Under the pieces are notes generated by a model that was not told the DNA's origin, made no database searches, and saw nothing but the letters and a program-made list of their open reading frames with translations. From NCBI GenBank assembly GCA_050697275.1, contig JBOGZI010000206.1, positions 1-11,354 of the forward strand: a stretch of 11,354 bases of DNA, read 5' to 3'. Shown in pieces: positions 5,728-11,354 of the stretch (its first letter is position 1; every line of letters starts with the position of its first letter). Source of the stretch: JBOGZI01 sp050697275 (GTDB lineage Bacteria; Actinomycetota; Thermoleophilia; Solirubrobacterales; 70-9). A program made the position numbers and the translations under genes.

Positions 5728-6399
5728 ATGGGTTCAGGTGACCGTCGGAAGGCCGCGCTGTTCGAGGCGATCGCGGTGATGGGCAAGGCTTTCGCGAGCC
5801 CCCGCCGGCTCGAGCTGCTCGACCTACTCTCCCAGGGCCGGAGGGGCGTGGAGGAGCTGGCGCGAGCCAGCAAGCAGTCCGTCGCCAACACCTCCCAGCA
5901 CCTGCAGGCCCTGCACGCCGCCGGGCTGGTGAGCCGGGAGCGGCAGGGCAACCGGGTGCGCTACGAACTCGCCGGCGACGACGTATTGCGCCTCTGGCTC
6001 GCCCTGCGGGAGACCTCGGCCGAGCGTCTGGCCGAGGTCCAGCGCTCCGCGCGGGACTACCTCGGCGAGGAGGTGGATGCGATCGACGCGGACGAGCTGG
6101 TCGCCCGGATGCGGCGGCGGGATGTCGTGCTGGTGGACGTCCGAGCGCAAGAGGAGTTCGCGGCCGGCCACATCGACGGGGCCCGCTCGATCCCCCTCGA
6201 CGAGCTCGAGCGGGCGCTCGAGGAGCTTCCGCGCGATCGCGAGGTGATCGCCTACTGCCGGGGCCCCTTCTGCGTGATGGCGCACGAGGCCGTGCGCCGC
6301 CTGCGGGCGGCCGGACTCTCCGCCCGCCGGCTGGAGGAGGGTTGGCCGGAGTGGAAGCTGACCAAGGCCGGGTCGACCACGACCTCCGGGCCGGCGTAG
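5728..6399 (+). CDS. ArsR-family winged-helix repressor fused to a rhodanese domain
   Basis: The 223-residue protein has an ArsR/SmtB-type winged helix at about 10-100, with recognition-helix region SKQSVANTSQHLQALHAAGLV (48-68) and wing RERQGNRVRYEL (70-81). A linker helix leads to a rhodanese domain at about 118-215, with VLVDVRAQEEFAAGHIDGARSI (134-155) and active loop CRGPFC (177-182). The DNA-binding part has no Cys and no ELCVCD metal site. The only cysteines in the protein are the rhodanese pair. Rhodaneses carry persulfide on the loop Cys, so the regulator probably senses sulfane sulfur directly in its fused domain, then forms a di- or trisulfide between Cys177 and Cys182. That mechanism is inference. 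It is divergent from the persulfide-dioxygenase-like gene, with a promoter and palindromes between them, and most likely represses both directions. Confidence 0.92.
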   Translation: MGSGDRRKAALFEAIAVMGKAFASPRRLELLDLLSQGRRGVEELARASKQSVANTSQHLQALHAAGLVSRERQGNRVRYELAGDDVLRLWLALRETSAERLAEVQRSARDYLGEEVDAIDADELVARMRRRDVVLVDVRAQEEFAAGHIDGARSIPLDELERALEELPRDREVIAYCRGPFCVMAHEAVRRLRAAGLSARRLEEGWPEWKLTKAGSTTTSGPA

Positions 6400-6426
6400 C
6401 GCTGATCTCGACCAAACAAGGAAACC

Positions 6427-6483
6427 ATGGAAACCGCATCAGTCGTAGCCCCCAAGACCGGCCTGCGTGAGCGACCCGGCTGA
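6427..6483 (+). CDS. 18-codon micro-ORF upstream of ArsM-like gene
   Basis: ATG at 6427 follows AAGGA (6418-6422) with 4-base spacing and opens a frame encoding METASVVAPKTGLRERPG before TGA at 6481. It lies in the 116-base gap between the ArsR-rhodanese gene and the ArsM-like gene. It could be a regulatory leader peptide, the surviving N-terminus of a gene whose body was deleted (the sequence reads like the cytoplasmic N-terminus of a transporter), or chance. No attenuator-like run of one codon is present. Confidence 0.3.
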   Translation: METASVVAPKTGLRERPG

Positions 6484-6504
6484 TCAACCGTCCATCCAAC
6501 ACTC

Positions 6505-6513
6505 AAGGAGGAG
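6505..6513 (+). promoter_or_regulatory. strong Shine-Dalgarno for ArsM-like gene
   Basis: AAGGAGGAG sits just before ATG 6516 and is the strongest ribosome binding site in the window. It fixes the start and suggests the gene is translated well from the transcript reading through from the regulator. Confidence 0.7.
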
Positions 6514-6515
6514 AT

Positions 6516-7289
6516 ATGGCGAACGCAGCAGTTGACACACAGGAGCTCGAGGGGAAGGTCAAGGACATGTACCGCCACGTCGCCGAGCAGCCCGAGGGGA
6601 AGTACCACTTCGAGATGGGCCAGGTGCTGGCGGAGCGGCTGGGATACCCGTCCGACGTGCTCGATCACATCCCCGACGGCTCGATCGAGTCGTTTGCCGG
6701 CGTCGGCTACTTCTTCGATCTCGCCGATCTAACCGAAGGCGAGAGCGTGATCGACCTCGGCAGCGGCTCGGGGATGGACGTCTTCTTCGCCGCCGAGCGG
6801 GTCGGCCGCTCGGGAGGCGTGGTCGGTGTCGACTTCACAGTCGAGCAGCTCGAAAAGGCGCGGGAGCTCGCCGAGCGGGCGGACTACTCGCAGGTCGAGT
6901 TCCGCGAGGGCCGCATCGAGCAGGTCCCGGCCGAGGCCGCGAGCTTCGACTGCGTGATCTCGAACGGGGTGATCAACCTGGCGCCCGAGAAGGAGCTCGT
7001 CTTCGCCGAGGCGACGCGGGTGCTCCGGCCCGGCGGCCGGCTGGCGATCGCGGACATCGTCAGCGAGCAGCAGCTGAAGGAGTCGATCGTCTGCGACGCG
7101 GACCTCTGGGCCTCCTGCATCGGTGGGGCCGCTCAGGAGGACGCCTACCGCGCCGCGATCGAGAGCGCCGGGCTCCGGGTCGATCAGGTCCAGGAGAACC
7201 CGTACCGGTTCATCTCCGATCGAGCGATGAACGCGAGCGAGAAGTACGGCGTGAAGAGCGTCTCAGTCCTCGCCTCGAAGCCGGCGTAG
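6516..7289 (+). CDS. ArsM-like SAM methyltransferase lacking canonical arsenite cysteines
   Basis: The 257-residue methyltransferase has motif I VIDLGSGSGMDVFFAAERVG (78-97), then VGVDFTVEQLEKAR (103-116), motif II DCVISNGVINLAPEKE (145-160) and motif III RVLRPGGRLAIADIV (168-182). A C-terminal CDADLWASCIGGAAQEDAYRAAIESAGL pattern (193-220) follows. The overall order matches ArsM, the As(III) methyltransferase. ArsM binds As(III) with cysteines, one in a GxGCG-type segment, one in SNCVINL and one in the C-terminal (E/S)C(I/V)xGA. Here the first segment is IESFAGVGYFFD (57-68) without Cys, SNCVINL is SNGVINL (Gly151), and only Cys201 remains, plus Cys146 and Cys193. Arsenite methylation is therefore unlikely, and another substrate in sulfur or metal stress is more plausible. 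It probably shares a transcript with the ArsR-rhodanese gene. The strong SD confirms the start. Confidence 0.85.
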   Translation: MANAAVDTQELEGKVKDMYRHVAEQPEGKYHFEMGQVLAERLGYPSDVLDHIPDGSIESFAGVGYFFDLADLTEGESVIDLGSGSGMDVFFAAERVGRSGGVVGVDFTVEQLEKARELAERADYSQVEFREGRIEQVPAEAASFDCVISNGVINLAPEKELVFAEATRVLRPGGRLAIADIVSEQQLKESIVCDADLWASCIGGAAQEDAYRAAIESAGLRVDQVQENPYRFISDRAMNASEKYGVKSVSVLASKPA

Positions 7290-7319
7290 GTTGTCGCCCA
7301 CCGCCACAAGCGGCAGGGT

Positions 7320-7337
7320 CGGCGCTCATGAGCGCCG
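7320..7337. terminator. 18-base perfect palindrome between convergent genes
   Basis: Bases 7320-7337 are a perfect palindrome (CGGCGCTCATGAGCGCCG) that can fold as a 7-bp GC-rich stem with a CATG loop on either strand. It lies 31 bases past the ArsM-like stop and covers the stop codon of the minus-strand methyltransferase (7326-7328). Position and symmetry suggest a shared bidirectional terminator or 3' stabiliser. There is no T-tract on either side, so a protein-binding site is also possible. Confidence 0.45.
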
Positions 7338-7976
7338 CGCGCGATAGAGGGAGAGGCTTCCGAACACCGTCCTGAACCGATCGGCCTCGGTTGCGCGCCC
7401 GAGCCCACCCCCCTCGAATATGTCGGGCAGCGCGCCGGCCACGTTGTCGCGGGTCTGCTCGATCCCGTCGAACAGCCGCACGGTGGTGATCGCCGCGCGC
7501 ATCAGCGGGTCCGAGGGGCGACCGTAGTCGACCACGAGCAGCTCGCCGCCCGGCTTCAGGACGCGCGCGACCTCGCGGGCGGTGCTCCGCTTGTCGGCGC
7601 CGGTCAGGTGATGGAAGAAGAGGGTGGAGAGCACCAGGTCGAAGGAGCCGTCCTCATAGGGCAACTCGGTCGAGAGGCAGCGGTCAAGCTTGATCTCGAT
7701 CCCGGCGTCCTTGGCCTTCGAGCCGGCGAGCTTCAGGATCTCCGGATCAGCGTCGAGGCCGACCACCTCCGCTCCGGGCTCGGCCCGCTTCACCATCAGC
7801 GCCAGGGTCCCGGTCCCGCAGCCGAGGTCGAGGACCCGCTGTCCCTCCTTGGGAGCCGCACGCTCGACCAAGGCCCGCTTGAAGCGGTCCTCCCACATCA
7901 CGAAGTGGACGAGCGGATCGAAGAACCGCGTCAGCGCCGGGAAGCGCAGCGCCGGGAGGTACTCGCGCGAGCTCAC
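7326..7976 (-). CDS. class I SAM-dependent methyltransferase (UbiE-type) coupled to copA
   Basis: The 216-residue protein has motif I VLDLGCGTGTLAL (48-60), post-I VVGLDADPE (71-79), motif II FDLVLSTLFFHHL (112-124) and motif III RVLKPGGELLVVDYG (138-152). An N-terminal segment, LPALRFPALTRFFDPLVHFVMWEDRF, is of the kind that caps small-molecule methyltransferases. Its GTG start shares four bases (GTGA) with the stop of copA, so it is translationally coupled and should be induced with copper. The substrate is unknown. Nothing in the sequence marks it as a quinone or lipid enzyme, and no copper-binding motif is evident beyond Cys52 and Cys100. It is convergent with the ArsM-like gene. The close link to a copper exporter is the best clue to its role. 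Confidence 0.87.
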   Translation of the reverse strand: MSSREYLPALRFPALTRFFDPLVHFVMWEDRFKRALVERAAPKEGQRVLDLGCGTGTLALMVKRAEPGAEVVGLDADPEILKLAGSKAKDAGIEIKLDRCLSTELPYEDGSFDLVLSTLFFHHLTGADKRSTAREVARVLKPGGELLVVDYGRPSDPLMRAAITTVRLFDGIEQTRDNVAGALPDIFEGGGLGRATEADRFRTVFGSLSLYRARRS

Positions 7977-10270
7977 CGTGACGCGGGGGCGCGGCGGAAG
8001 CCGCGGAGTCGGAGGGCGTTCCCGACCACCGTCACCGAGGAGGCCGCCATCGCGGCGGCGGCGAGGATCGGGTCCAGGGTGATGCCCCAGATCGGGTACA
8101 GGACGCCGGCTGCCACGGGGATCAGGCTGACGTTGTAGGCGAAGGCGCCGACCAGGTTCTGCTTGATCGTGCGCATCGTCTGGCGCGAGAGCTCGACCGG
8201 AGCGACGACCCCGCGCAGGTCCCCCGAGATCAGGGTCATGTCCGAAGCCTCCATTGCGATGTCGGTGCCGGTGCCGATCGCGATCCCGATATCGGCCTGT
8301 GCCAGCGCCGGCGCGTCGTTGATCCCGTCCCCGACCATGGCGACGCGACGGCCCTCCTCCTGCAGCCGCTTCACCTCGCCGACCTTGTCGTCGGGGAGCA
8401 CCTCGGCGAGCACGCGCTCGATCCCCGCCTGGCCGGCGATCGCCTCGGCGGTGCGCCGGTTGTCGCCGGTCAGCATCGCCACGTGGAGCCCCAGGCGGCG
8501 CAGCTCGGCGACCGCCTCGGGCGCATCGGGCTTGAGCGTGTCGGCGATCGCGACCACGCCCTCCGGCTTGCCGTCCACCCCGACCCGGACGGCCGTCTTC
8601 CCCTCGCCCTCGAGGCGCTCGGCCTCGGCGGCGAGCGGGCTCGGGTCTATCGCGAGCTCGCGCAGGTGGCGGGCGCTGCCCACGACGACCCGGCGTCCGT
8701 CGACCGCCGCGCTCACTCCGTGGCCGATCTGGGCCTGAAACTCCTGCGGCTCACTCGGCCGCAGCGCGCGCTCCCGTGCGGCCTCCACCACCGCCTCACC
8801 CAGCGGGTGCTCGGACCGTGACTCCGCCGATGCCGCCATGGCGAGCAGGGCGTCGCGATCGAGCCCGCCGGTGGCGACCACGTCCGTCACGCGGGGTTCA
8901 CCGCGGGTCAGCGTGCCGGTCTTGTCGAGCACGATCGTGTCCAGCCCCTTCGCCGTCTCCAGGGCGGCCCCACTTCTGACCAGGAGCCCCATCTCCGCTC
9001 CACGGCCGGTGCCGACCATGATCGCGGTCGGCGTCGCCAGCCCGAGCGCGCAGGGGCACGCAATGATCAGCACCGCGACGAGGGCGAGCATCGCGGCGGT
9101 GAAGCTCGAGCCGGCGAGCAGCCAGGCGGCGAAGGCGACCAGCGCGATCCCGATCACCACCGGCACGAAGTAGGCGGATACCCGGTCGGCGAGGCGCTGG
9201 ATCGGCGCCTTCGAACCCTGCGCCTCCTCCACCAGGCGCACGATCTGAGCCAGGGCGGTGTCGCGGCCGATCCGGGTGGCCCGGAAGCGAAAGGACCCCG
9301 CTCGGTTGATGGTCGCCCCGATCACCTCATCACCGGGGCCCTTGTCCACCGGCACGCTCTCCCCGGTGAGCATCGACTCGTCGATCGTCGAGCGCCCGTC
9401 GACTACCTCACCGTCCACCGGGACCTTCTCCCCGGGGCGGACGATCACCTCGTCGCCGACCACCACCTGCTCGATCGGGAGCTCGAGCTCCCTGCCGTCG
9501 CGGACCACCCGGGCGCTCTGCGCTCTCAGACCCATCAGCTTCTTGATCGCCACCGTCGTTCCCGCCTTGGCGCGCGCCTCGAGCAGGCGCCCGAGCAGGA
9601 TCAGCGAAATGATCACCGCCGCGGTGTCGAAGTAGACGTCGGGCAACTCGCCCCCGTCCGCAAAGGCCCCAGGCGCGACCGTCGCCACCAGGCTGTAGAG
9701 GTAGGCGACGCTGGTGCCCATCGCGATCAGGGTGTTCATGTCGGCCGAGCCGTGGCGGCCGACCTTCCAGGCGCCCGTGTAGAAGGGCCAGCCGGCCCAG
9801 AGCTGGACCGGGGTGGCGATCGCGAGCATCAGCCACATCGACGCCCGCTCCCCGAGGGGCGACCAGACGAAGGTCATCAGCAGGAGCAGGGCGCCTGCGA
9901 GCGCCGCGACGATGAAGCGGGTACGCAGACTGCGCAGCTCGGCGCGGGCACGGCTCTCCTGCTCGGATTCCTCCTCGACCGGCGGCTCGTCGCCGAGCGG
10001 GCGGCCGCTGTAGCCGGCGCGCTCAACCGCCGCGAGCAGGTCCCCGATGCTGACCCGTGCGGGCTCGTAGTCGACGGCGGCTTCGCCGGTCGCCAGGTTG
10101 ACGCTTGCATCGGTAACCCCCGGCGTGGCGCGAAGCGACTGCTCGATCGAGTTGACGCATGAGGCGCAATGCATGCCCTCCACCCCGAGGCGGACCCGGC
10201 CGCCGTCCACCTGGAGGTTGACGTGATCGGTCGCGGACTGAGTCTGCTCTGTCTGTGGGGCGGGCTTCAG
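7973..10270 (-). CDS. copA: Cu(I)-exporting P1B-type ATPase
   Basis: This integral membrane pump exports Cu(I). Numbered from GTG 10210 (745 residues), it has one N-terminal heavy-metal-associated domain with GMHCASC (12-18). The actuator motif is TGES (282-285), the transport-site motif is CPC (385-387), the phosphorylation motif is DKTGT (429-433), the nucleotide-binding motif is SEHPLG (466-471), and TGDN (581-584) and GDGIND (627-632) follow. Y692-N693 in span 7 and M721xxSS in span 8 complete the P1B-1 Cu(I) signature. GTG 10210 has no SD. In the same open frame, CTG 10270 lies 7 bases after GAGAGGAG and would add 20 polar residues, so I set the 5' end there as the preferred but unusual choice. 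The 7973-10210 span is certain. It is coupled by GTGA to the downstream methyltransferase and divergent from csoR. Confidence 0.93.
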   Translation of the reverse strand: MKPAPQTEQTQSATDHVNLQVDGGRVRLGVEGMHCASCVNSIEQSLRATPGVTDASVNLATGEAAVDYEPARVSIGDLLAAVERAGYSGRPLGDEPPVEEESEQESRARAELRSLRTRFIVAALAGALLLLMTFVWSPLGERASMWLMLAIATPVQLWAGWPFYTGAWKVGRHGSADMNTLIAMGTSVAYLYSLVATVAPGAFADGGELPDVYFDTAAVIISLILLGRLLEARAKAGTTVAIKKLMGLRAQSARVVRDGRELELPIEQVVVGDEVIVRPGEKVPVDGEVVDGRSTIDESMLTGESVPVDKGPGDEVIGATINRAGSFRFRATRIGRDTALAQIVRLVEEAQGSKAPIQRLADRVSAYFVPVVIGIALVAFAAWLLAGSSFTAAMLALVAVLIIACPCALGLATPTAIMVGTGRGAEMGLLVRSGAALETAKGLDTIVLDKTGTLTRGEPRVTDVVATGGLDRDALLAMAASAESRSEHPLGEAVVEAARERALRPSEPQEFQAQIGHGVSAAVDGRRVVVGSARHLRELAIDPSPLAAEAERLEGEGKTAVRVGVDGKPEGVVAIADTLKPDAPEAVAELRRLGLHVAMLTGDNRRTAEAIAGQAGIERVLAEVLPDDKVGEVKRLQEEGRRVAMVGDGINDAPALAQADIGIAIGTGTDIAMEASDMTLISGDLRGVVAPVELSRQTMRTIKQNLVGAFAYNVSLIPVAAGVLYPIWGITLDPILAAAAMAASSVTVVGNALRLRGFRRAPASR

Positions 10271-10277
10271 CGTGTTG

Positions 10278-10286
10278 CTCCTCTCT
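10278..10286 (-). promoter_or_regulatory. Shine-Dalgarno that points to a CTG start for copA
   Basis: On the reverse strand AGAGAGGAG ends 7 bases before CTG 10270. No ATG, GTG or TTG lies at usable distance from it in any frame on that strand. Either it directs initiation at CTG, or it is coincidental and copA starts without an SD at GTG 10210. Confidence 0.5.
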
Positions 10287-10315
10287 CGGTCACGACTACA
10301 ACGAACCCGACCGTA

Positions 10316-10336
10316 GCAAACCCCCGGGGGGTATGC
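10316..10336. promoter_or_regulatory. CsoR-type copper operator
   Basis: Two 10-base arms, GCAAACCCCC (10316-10325) and GGGGGTATGC (10327-10336), are inverted repeats with one mismatch around a single G. Known CsoR operators have the form TACCC followed by a G-rich half ending GGGTA, and the reverse strand here reads ATACCCCCCGGGGGT. The site fills the spacer between the csoR -35 region and its TATAAT, so apo-CsoR binding would exclude polymerase and Cu(I) would release it. It also lies upstream of copA on the other strand. Confidence 0.85.
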
Positions 10337-10337
10337 A

Positions 10338-10343
10338 TATAAT
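10338..10343 (+). promoter_or_regulatory. -10 element of csoR, leaderless transcript
   Basis: A perfect TATAAT directly follows the operator. Only 7 bases separate it from the csoR ATG at 10351, so transcription should begin at or within a base or two of the start codon and give a leaderless message. No SD is present. The -35 region (about 10315-10320) is poor, which is common for such promoters. Confidence 0.7.
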
Positions 10344-10350
10344 CCTCGCC

Positions 10351-10641
10351 ATGAAGACCAAAGAGACTCCCGGCTACATCGTCAGCAAGGAGCAGCTTCA
10401 GACGCGACTCCGTCGGATCCGCGGACAGGTGGAAGGGATCGAGCGGATGCTCGAGCAGGACCGGTACTGCATCGATGTCCTCACCCAGGTCAGCGCCGTG
10501 CAGGCGGCACTCGACAAGGTGTCGCTGGGACTGCTCGACGACCACGCCCGCCACTGCATCGTCGAAGCGGCCGAGGGGGAGCGAGAGGACCGCGCCGAGG
10601 AGATGATGGCCGCGGTCGGGCGGCTGCTCCGGAGCCGCTAG
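10351..10641 (+). CDS. csoR: copper-sensing transcriptional repressor CsoR
   Basis: The 96-residue all-helical repressor has the family core LQTRLRRIRGQVEGIERMLE (16-35) and the Cu(I) ligand set Cys40, His65 and Cys69. The spacing of 25 and 4 residues is identical to Cys36-His61-Cys65 of Mycobacterium tuberculosis CsoR. Arg-rich helix 1 supplies the DNA-contacting surface. Apo-CsoR represses, and Cu(I) binding releases the operator. A C-X-H-C set rather than the Ni or sulfide versions argues against RcnR/FrmR or CstR: CstR has two Cys without the His. The frame stays open upstream to about 10255, but that would cross the operator and -10, so ATG 10351 is chosen. The divergent target copA and the operator between them leave little doubt. 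Confidence 0.96.
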   Translation: MKTKETPGYIVSKEQLQTRLRRIRGQVEGIERMLEQDRYCIDVLTQVSAVQAALDKVSLGLLDDHARHCIVEAAEGEREDRAEEMMAAVGRLLRSR

Positions 10642-10689
10642 ACCGAGCATCCGCTTCTTCGGGCGCATCCAGCGATCGGCTGCCCAGCG

Positions 10690-10971
10690 CTAGGGCCGGA
10701 GCTCGACTCCATTCCAGAAGGCGACGTGGTCGCGGATCTTCCGGATCCAGGGGAAGGGGTGCTTGTAGGTCCATGCGGCTTGGCGGTTGCGCTCCCCCCC
10801 GGCCTCGATCGTGTAGTAGCGGGCTATGCCCTTCCAGGGGCAGAGGGAGCGCATCCAGCTCGGCTTCAGATAGCGGCGATCGACGCTGTCGGGCGGGAAG
10901 TAGTGGTTGCCCTCCAGGTAGATCGTCTCGTCGCTCTCGGCGACCACCGTGTCGTTCCAGATCGCTTTCAC
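10690..10971 (-). CDS. DUF427 family protein
   Basis: This 93-residue protein matches the small beta-rich DUF427 family by recall. It starts MKAIWNDTVVAESD, then has YLEGNHYFPPDSV (18-30), SLCPWKGIARYYTI (42-55) and a C-terminal AWTYKHPFPWIRKIRDHVAFWNGV (65-88). The DSV, CPWKG and HVAFW segments are the typical conserved blocks. DUF427 proteins are widespread in actinobacteria and proteobacteria, and their biochemical role is not established. The start is GTG 10971 with only a weak upstream purine stretch. It lies 49 bases downstream of the anti-sigma gene on the same strand and may be co-transcribed. It is convergent with csoR across a 48-base gap in which I see no clear terminator. Confidence 0.9.
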   Translation of the reverse strand: MKAIWNDTVVAESDETIYLEGNHYFPPDSVDRRYLKPSWMRSLCPWKGIARYYTIEAGGERNRQAAWTYKHPFPWIRKIRDHVAFWNGVELRP

Positions 10972-11020
10972 AGTCCCAATGGTGAGACCCGCGGCCCGCC
11001 TCGAATGATTCGCGACGTCG

Positions 11021-11278
11021 CTATCCCTCGTCGCGGAGCCGCTCGATCACGCCGTCGGCCACGCTGGGCTCCTGAGCGGCCCGCAGGCCGTGCAGGCTCT
11101 CGAGCATTCGCTTCAGCGTCGCCAGCACCCGCCTGCACTCGGGGCAGAGGCCGATGTGCTCCTCGGCCCTGTGCCGCTCGGCGTCCGGCAGCTCCTGGTC
11201 GACGTAGTCGGAGAGGTGCGCCTGGGTCCAACGGTGCTCGCGCATGAAGCGGCGACGCTCCAACAGCCGGCGGATCAT
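11021..11278 (-). CDS. zinc-binding anti-sigma factor (ZAS/zf-HC2 type)
   Basis: The 85-residue soluble protein carries HIGLCPECRR (41-50), the H-x3-C-x2-C motif of zinc anti-sigma domains, preceded by LSDYVDQELPDAERHRAEEH, the usual helix. No membrane span follows, so it is a cytoplasmic anti-sigma, as in RsrA-type or mycothiol-linked regulators. In redox-responsive members, oxidation of the two Cys releases zinc and the sigma factor. The ATG at 11278 overlaps the stop of the upstream sigma gene by ATGA, which couples the pair. Residues 60-85 are a helical tail. The redox role is plausible from the family but not shown. Confidence 0.88.
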   Translation of the reverse strand: MIRRLLERRRFMREHRWTQAHLSDYVDQELPDAERHRAEEHIGLCPECRRVLATLKRMLESLHGLRAAQEPSVADGVIERLRDEG

Positions 11279-11354
11279 TCTCGGGCCCCCATGAAGTGCT
11301 CGTCGAGAGTGCGACGGACGGCGAGGCGAGCCCGATGCAGGCGGCTCTTGAAGG
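11275..11354 (-). CDS. ECF-type sigma factor, C-terminal 25 residues only
   Basis: The last 80 bases encode, on the minus strand, FKSRLHRARLAVRRTL followed by DEHFMGARE and a TGA at 11275-11277. The KSRLHRAR stretch is the end of the region-4 helix-turn-helix of ECF sigma-70 family factors, where it recognises the -35 element. The rest of the gene lies beyond the right edge. The 4-base overlap with the anti-sigma gene and their usual order support the call despite its length. Confidence 0.82.
   Translation of the reverse strand, partial: FKSRLHRARLAVRRTLDEHFMGARE

Noticed and set aside
6516..7289. Naming this gene arsM and the region an arsenic-resistance operon.
   Set aside because: Key arsenite-binding cysteines are absent, the ArsR-type regulator lacks an arsenic site, and no ArsB/ACR3 pump or ArsC reductase is present.
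10255..10350. An upstream start for csoR extending the protein by about 32 residues.
   Set aside because: The extension would be encoded across the CsoR operator and TATAAT, and the ATG at 10351 gives exactly the usual CsoR length and N-terminus.
10642..10689. Terminator between csoR and the DUF427 gene.
   Set aside because: I looked for a stem with GC-rich arms and a T-tract and found only short, imperfect pairings.
1..11354. tRNA or rRNA genes, CRISPR arrays, insertion sequences or direct repeats.
   Set aside because: No cloverleaf-like segments, regularly spaced repeats, transposase motifs or terminal inverted repeats were seen on either strand. Recurrent GAGCTCGAG-type strings are codon-usage effects.

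Overview
The window is GC-rich, tightly packed bacterial DNA. GTG and TTG starts, 4-base stop/start overlaps and promoters that abut start codons are common. A DUF427 protein, an ECF sigma factor with a zinc-type anti-sigma partner, and a CsoR/CopA copper pair fit a high-GC actinobacterium. A deep-branching lineage such as Thermoleophilia is possible, but that is an inference from style and gene content only. I saw no RNA genes, insertion sequences or CRISPR arrays, and no stretch over 300 bases without a gene.

Layout, left to right. (1) 1-1422, minus: a MalT-type STAND ATPase regulator, cut by the left edge. (2) 1575-2499, plus: a METTL7-like SAM methyltransferase, then two 41-residue single-span membrane proteins. 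The second has nine Met and one Cys, most of them on one helix face. (3) 2484-2888, minus: a four-span membrane protein. It is divergent from a plus-strand alpha/beta-hydrolase-like protein (2915-3643) that lacks an obvious catalytic His. (4) 3688-5681, minus: a persulfide-dioxygenase-like metallo-hydrolase coupled to an MFS transporter. Both are divergent from an ArsR-rhodanese fusion regulator (5728-6399). (5) 6427-7289, plus: an 18-codon micro-ORF, then an ArsM-like methyltransferase lacking key ArsM cysteines. (6) 7326-10270, minus: a third methyltransferase coupled to the Cu(I) exporter CopA. CopA is divergent from csoR (10351-10641), with a 10-bp-arm CsoR-type operator between them. (7) 10690-11354, minus: DUF427 protein, anti-sigma factor and the tail of an ECF sigma factor.

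How it may work together. The centre of the window looks like a copper and reactive-sulfur stress island. CsoR should control copper export. The rhodanese-fused repressor, whose only cysteines lie in the rhodanese domain, probably senses persulfide or another sulfane sulfur and controls its divergent neighbours, the dioxygenase and transporter. Three unrelated-looking SAM methyltransferases sit within about 6.4 kb of each other. One resembles METTL7 thiol methyltransferases and one is an ArsM relative that has probably lost arsenite methylation. This suggests, but does not prove, that methylation of thiols, sulfide or a metalloid is part of the response. The Met/Cys-striped mini-protein is the most novel item and is a candidate membrane copper-binding peptide.
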